Assembly (NCBI GenBank): GCA_028023455.1
Contig: JAQFVV010006222.1
Coordinates: forward strand, 730,001 to 794,000
From: Epiperipatus broadwayi
Taxonomy: Eukaryota; Onychophora; Udeonychophora; Euonychophora; Peripatidae
DNA: 64,000 nt
Direction: 5' to 3'
Positions 61,571-64,000 of this stretch are shown here, one piece after another. The translations under genes were made by a program, and so were the position numbers. Under the pieces are notes generated by a model. That model ran no database searches, was not told the DNA's origin, and saw only the letters and a program-made list of their open reading frames with translations. The first letter of the stretch is position 1. The number at the start of each line of letters is the position of its first letter.

Positions 61571-64000
61571 ATATATACAAATACTAACACTGTCTTAAGA
61601 ACAAAACTTTATTAACAATAAAAATACTGTAGTGCTTAGCATGCTTTTGACATGGCTCAAGCAAGAATAATGCTGCTTGGAAAAGATAAAAATGAAGAAA
61701 GAAAAATCAAAACTGATAGAAATTAAGTAGACAACATAGAATATTTTGTATTTCTTTGAAATATTTCTAGTGATTTTGACTAACAAAATAAATAAATTAA
61801 GTAAAATTAAAAGCAGTAAGAGCAAAAAATTATGGATGTTACTGAAACATCAAAACATCAAATTATAAAAACAGATGTGTTGGACATTTATTACTAATAT
61901 ATTTATAAGTTTGAGAAGCGTGGATGATAAAAAAAACATTCTGTTAGAAAAGTTTAGTTATTTGAAATAGTATACTATAGAAAAATGTTGAGAATTGTCT
62001 AGATATAAAAAGTTTTCAAAAAGAATTAGGCATATGAAGGCAAGTTGGAGAGACATTATTTTAAAAAAATTATAAAAACTTACAACTGTTTTCAATAATA
62101 AAATGAATGAAGATAGAAAATTTTAATATTCCAATTTTAATAATCCAGCAGACATATGAACAGGTTACATGAAACAATAATATGGAGATAATTTCTTTTC
62201 AGTCAGCCTTCTTAAGATAAGACAATATGGGCAACAAATGGTAAAGAATGTATGTACCATGTTAGGCAATAAATCTGTACATTTTTGACAACAGTAATTT
62301 AATGCACAAAAAATAATATGGGTGCTTTTAAATGCAATCTATGCTAGGTTCACTACCTAGAAGCATAAGAAGTAACCATGTAATAACACCTGGCCATTTA
62401 AATATGGCAGTTGTCTTTTTTACCTCTTTAGAAAAAAATATTGTAGTATTTTAATACTAGAGGAATATCATAAATTTTAATAAAACTTTTAATTTTATTA
62501 ACATGCATACATATATAAGATTACTATATAACAATTCATATGGTAAACATTTTGTTACATTATAGAAAAAAACTGAGACATGTAATCAATTATTAAATAT
62601 AATGAACAACAGAGAATTAATTACATTGGTTATTTTGTTTTAATTCATTCAGTAAAGTCTGACAAGAATAATGATATATCTATCACACATTATGAAAAAA
62701 AAGAGAAATATCTGAATAATTGTCACTCAAATAATATAGTATATAACACAATTCTAATTGCAATATTGTATATACTTGTATAAGATTGGGAGTATCAATA
62801 CTATGAAGATATAAAATATGGACATTAAATTATCACTAAATTATAAAAATTTTAATAGAATTAAAATTAATATTTCAATAAAATAAGACTATTTTGCCCT
62901 TTTTAGAATACTTGTTTATAAATAAATGATATTCCTAATGAATTGAATTATGCAAACATAGTCAATTTAATATATGGAAGACAATATAATGGTTGAAAAC
63001 AGAATAATCATCAATATATATATTCATTCTACAACAAAAATCAATTCTAAACAAAACTTTGACTTTAATCATTTTAAAAAATAAATGAATACATAAATAA
63101 CTAAAATAAGTAAATTTAAAATAAAAATCAAATTAATAAAAGAAAAATGGGGGGGGGGGGCTTAAATCAAAACAAACAAAATTACCGTTAATGAATTATT
63201 CATCAATATATTTGAAAAAAGAGTTTCTGAATTTTAAATGTCATGAACTTTGTCTTAATATAGATAAAGTACTTTAAAAAAATGGATTAACTATTCCAAT
63301 TTTTCCCTCTTTAATACTTGCAGAATATTATTGATTTAAAAAGTAAAAAAATAGAAATGTTATAAAATAAGATTTTTTTTTTTTTTTTTTGAAAAAAAAA
63401 AAAAATTAAAAAAAAAAAGTTTGAATGCAAAACAAAACATCAATTTCTATCGATAATTGATTTTCTCCCTATGTTTTTTAAAAATAAATATACATATATG
63501 ATACTTAAAAGTAACATTCAAGGAGATGCAAATCCATTATCCAAATTATAGTAGATTAAATTTGCCATATCATACAAAAAGGCTCATTAAAGTTCGTAAT
63601 GCAGCTCTAAAACTGAGTATTAGTTTATTTTTGCATTAAAACAATGATAGGCTATGTCAAATTACTACCTTTAATGAAGTATAATTGTTTGGTGGTCTTC
63701 CTATTTGCCTTTAAGCAGAGTACATAAAATATGCAATAGAGAAAATGGAATTCTTGCTAAAAAAAAATTAAGAAATAAAATTGTTTGACGAGCTTATTTT
63801 AAAAACATACATTTTGTCATTTAGAGCAGGCTGACTTTAGAAATGTCATGACAAATGATAATATATAACAGTTTACACCAACAAGTGACCATCGCATAGT
63901 TGAAATATTTATAATAGGTAGCATCCTTGAGAAATGTTTATATACTCATAATACAGAAACACTTTTAATGCACATATCAACATATTCTTCCACTATTTTA
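61571..64000. other. AT-rich DNA without recognised gene
   Basis: No supported gene. A run of 12 G lies at 63149-63160 and long T/A homopolymers at 63373-63418. Confidence 0.5.

Overview
The window is eukaryotic, very AT-rich DNA (by eye about three quarters A+T). It is full of poly-A/T runs and (TA)n and (AAT)n microsatellites, and I see no convincing host gene. Every long open frame I can interpret belongs to a transposable element. The mix (RTE-type LINE, a second LINE, Ty3/Gypsy, Penelope-like elements, hAT and pogo/Tigger relics, tRNA-derived SINEs) points to an invertebrate metazoan. The species cannot be named from this sequence. Most elements carry stops and frameshifts, so this looks like intergenic or intronic repeat-rich DNA.

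Layout: 1-7.25 kb is non-coding AT-rich DNA with one decayed ribozyme-like relic (3990-4051, -). 7.26-8.78 kb is a 5'-truncated LINE (-). 9.2-9.8 kb is a foldback element with a tRNA-like SINE in its loop. 10.9-14.59 kb is a hAT (ZMYM-like) transposase pseudogene (+), split by a 1.53 kb insertion (11792-13317) with a 15-bp target duplication. A solo LTR (14595-15288, TSD ATTAT) sits beside its 3' end. 19.7-20.8 kb is a pogo/Tigger relic. 21.0-21.2 kb holds an exact 85-bp tandem duplication. 24-25 kb has long microsatellites. 25.4-27.8 kb is an unusual G-poor plus strand. 29.27-32.55 kb is a nearly full-length RTE LINE (-). 35.15-37.99 kb is a decayed Penelope-like element (+) between direct repeats. 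40.95-41.21 kb is a MITE. 42-44.2 kb is a possible second, more decayed Penelope-like relic (-). 47.39-48.36 kb is a 5'-truncated RTE copy (+). 48.5-56.49 kb is a complete but dead Ty3/Gypsy element (-) with 1.7 kb LTRs. 56.53-57.19 kb is a large palindrome. 57.3-58.1 kb has unassigned open frames. The rest is non-coding.

The most interesting result is a set of hammerhead-ribozyme-bearing repeats found by reading the core (CUGANGA ... GAAA ... UH) and checking helices by hand. Family 1 is the 11.8-13.3 kb insertion: 456-bp monomers, head to tail and then inverted, with three complete type-I hammerheads plus one truncated. Family 2 is the 56.5-57.2 kb palindrome, with one intact hammerhead per arm on opposite strands. 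Family 3 is two dispersed copies (39.6 and 61.4 kb), each with one core substitution but a compensatory base change in stem I. All have palindromic stem III sequences, as expected for hammerheads that act as dimers. Their architecture resembles the small retrozymes and Penelope-associated hammerheads known in animals. The Penelope-like relics in the same window are plausible sources of reverse transcriptase. Activity and mobilisation are inference.
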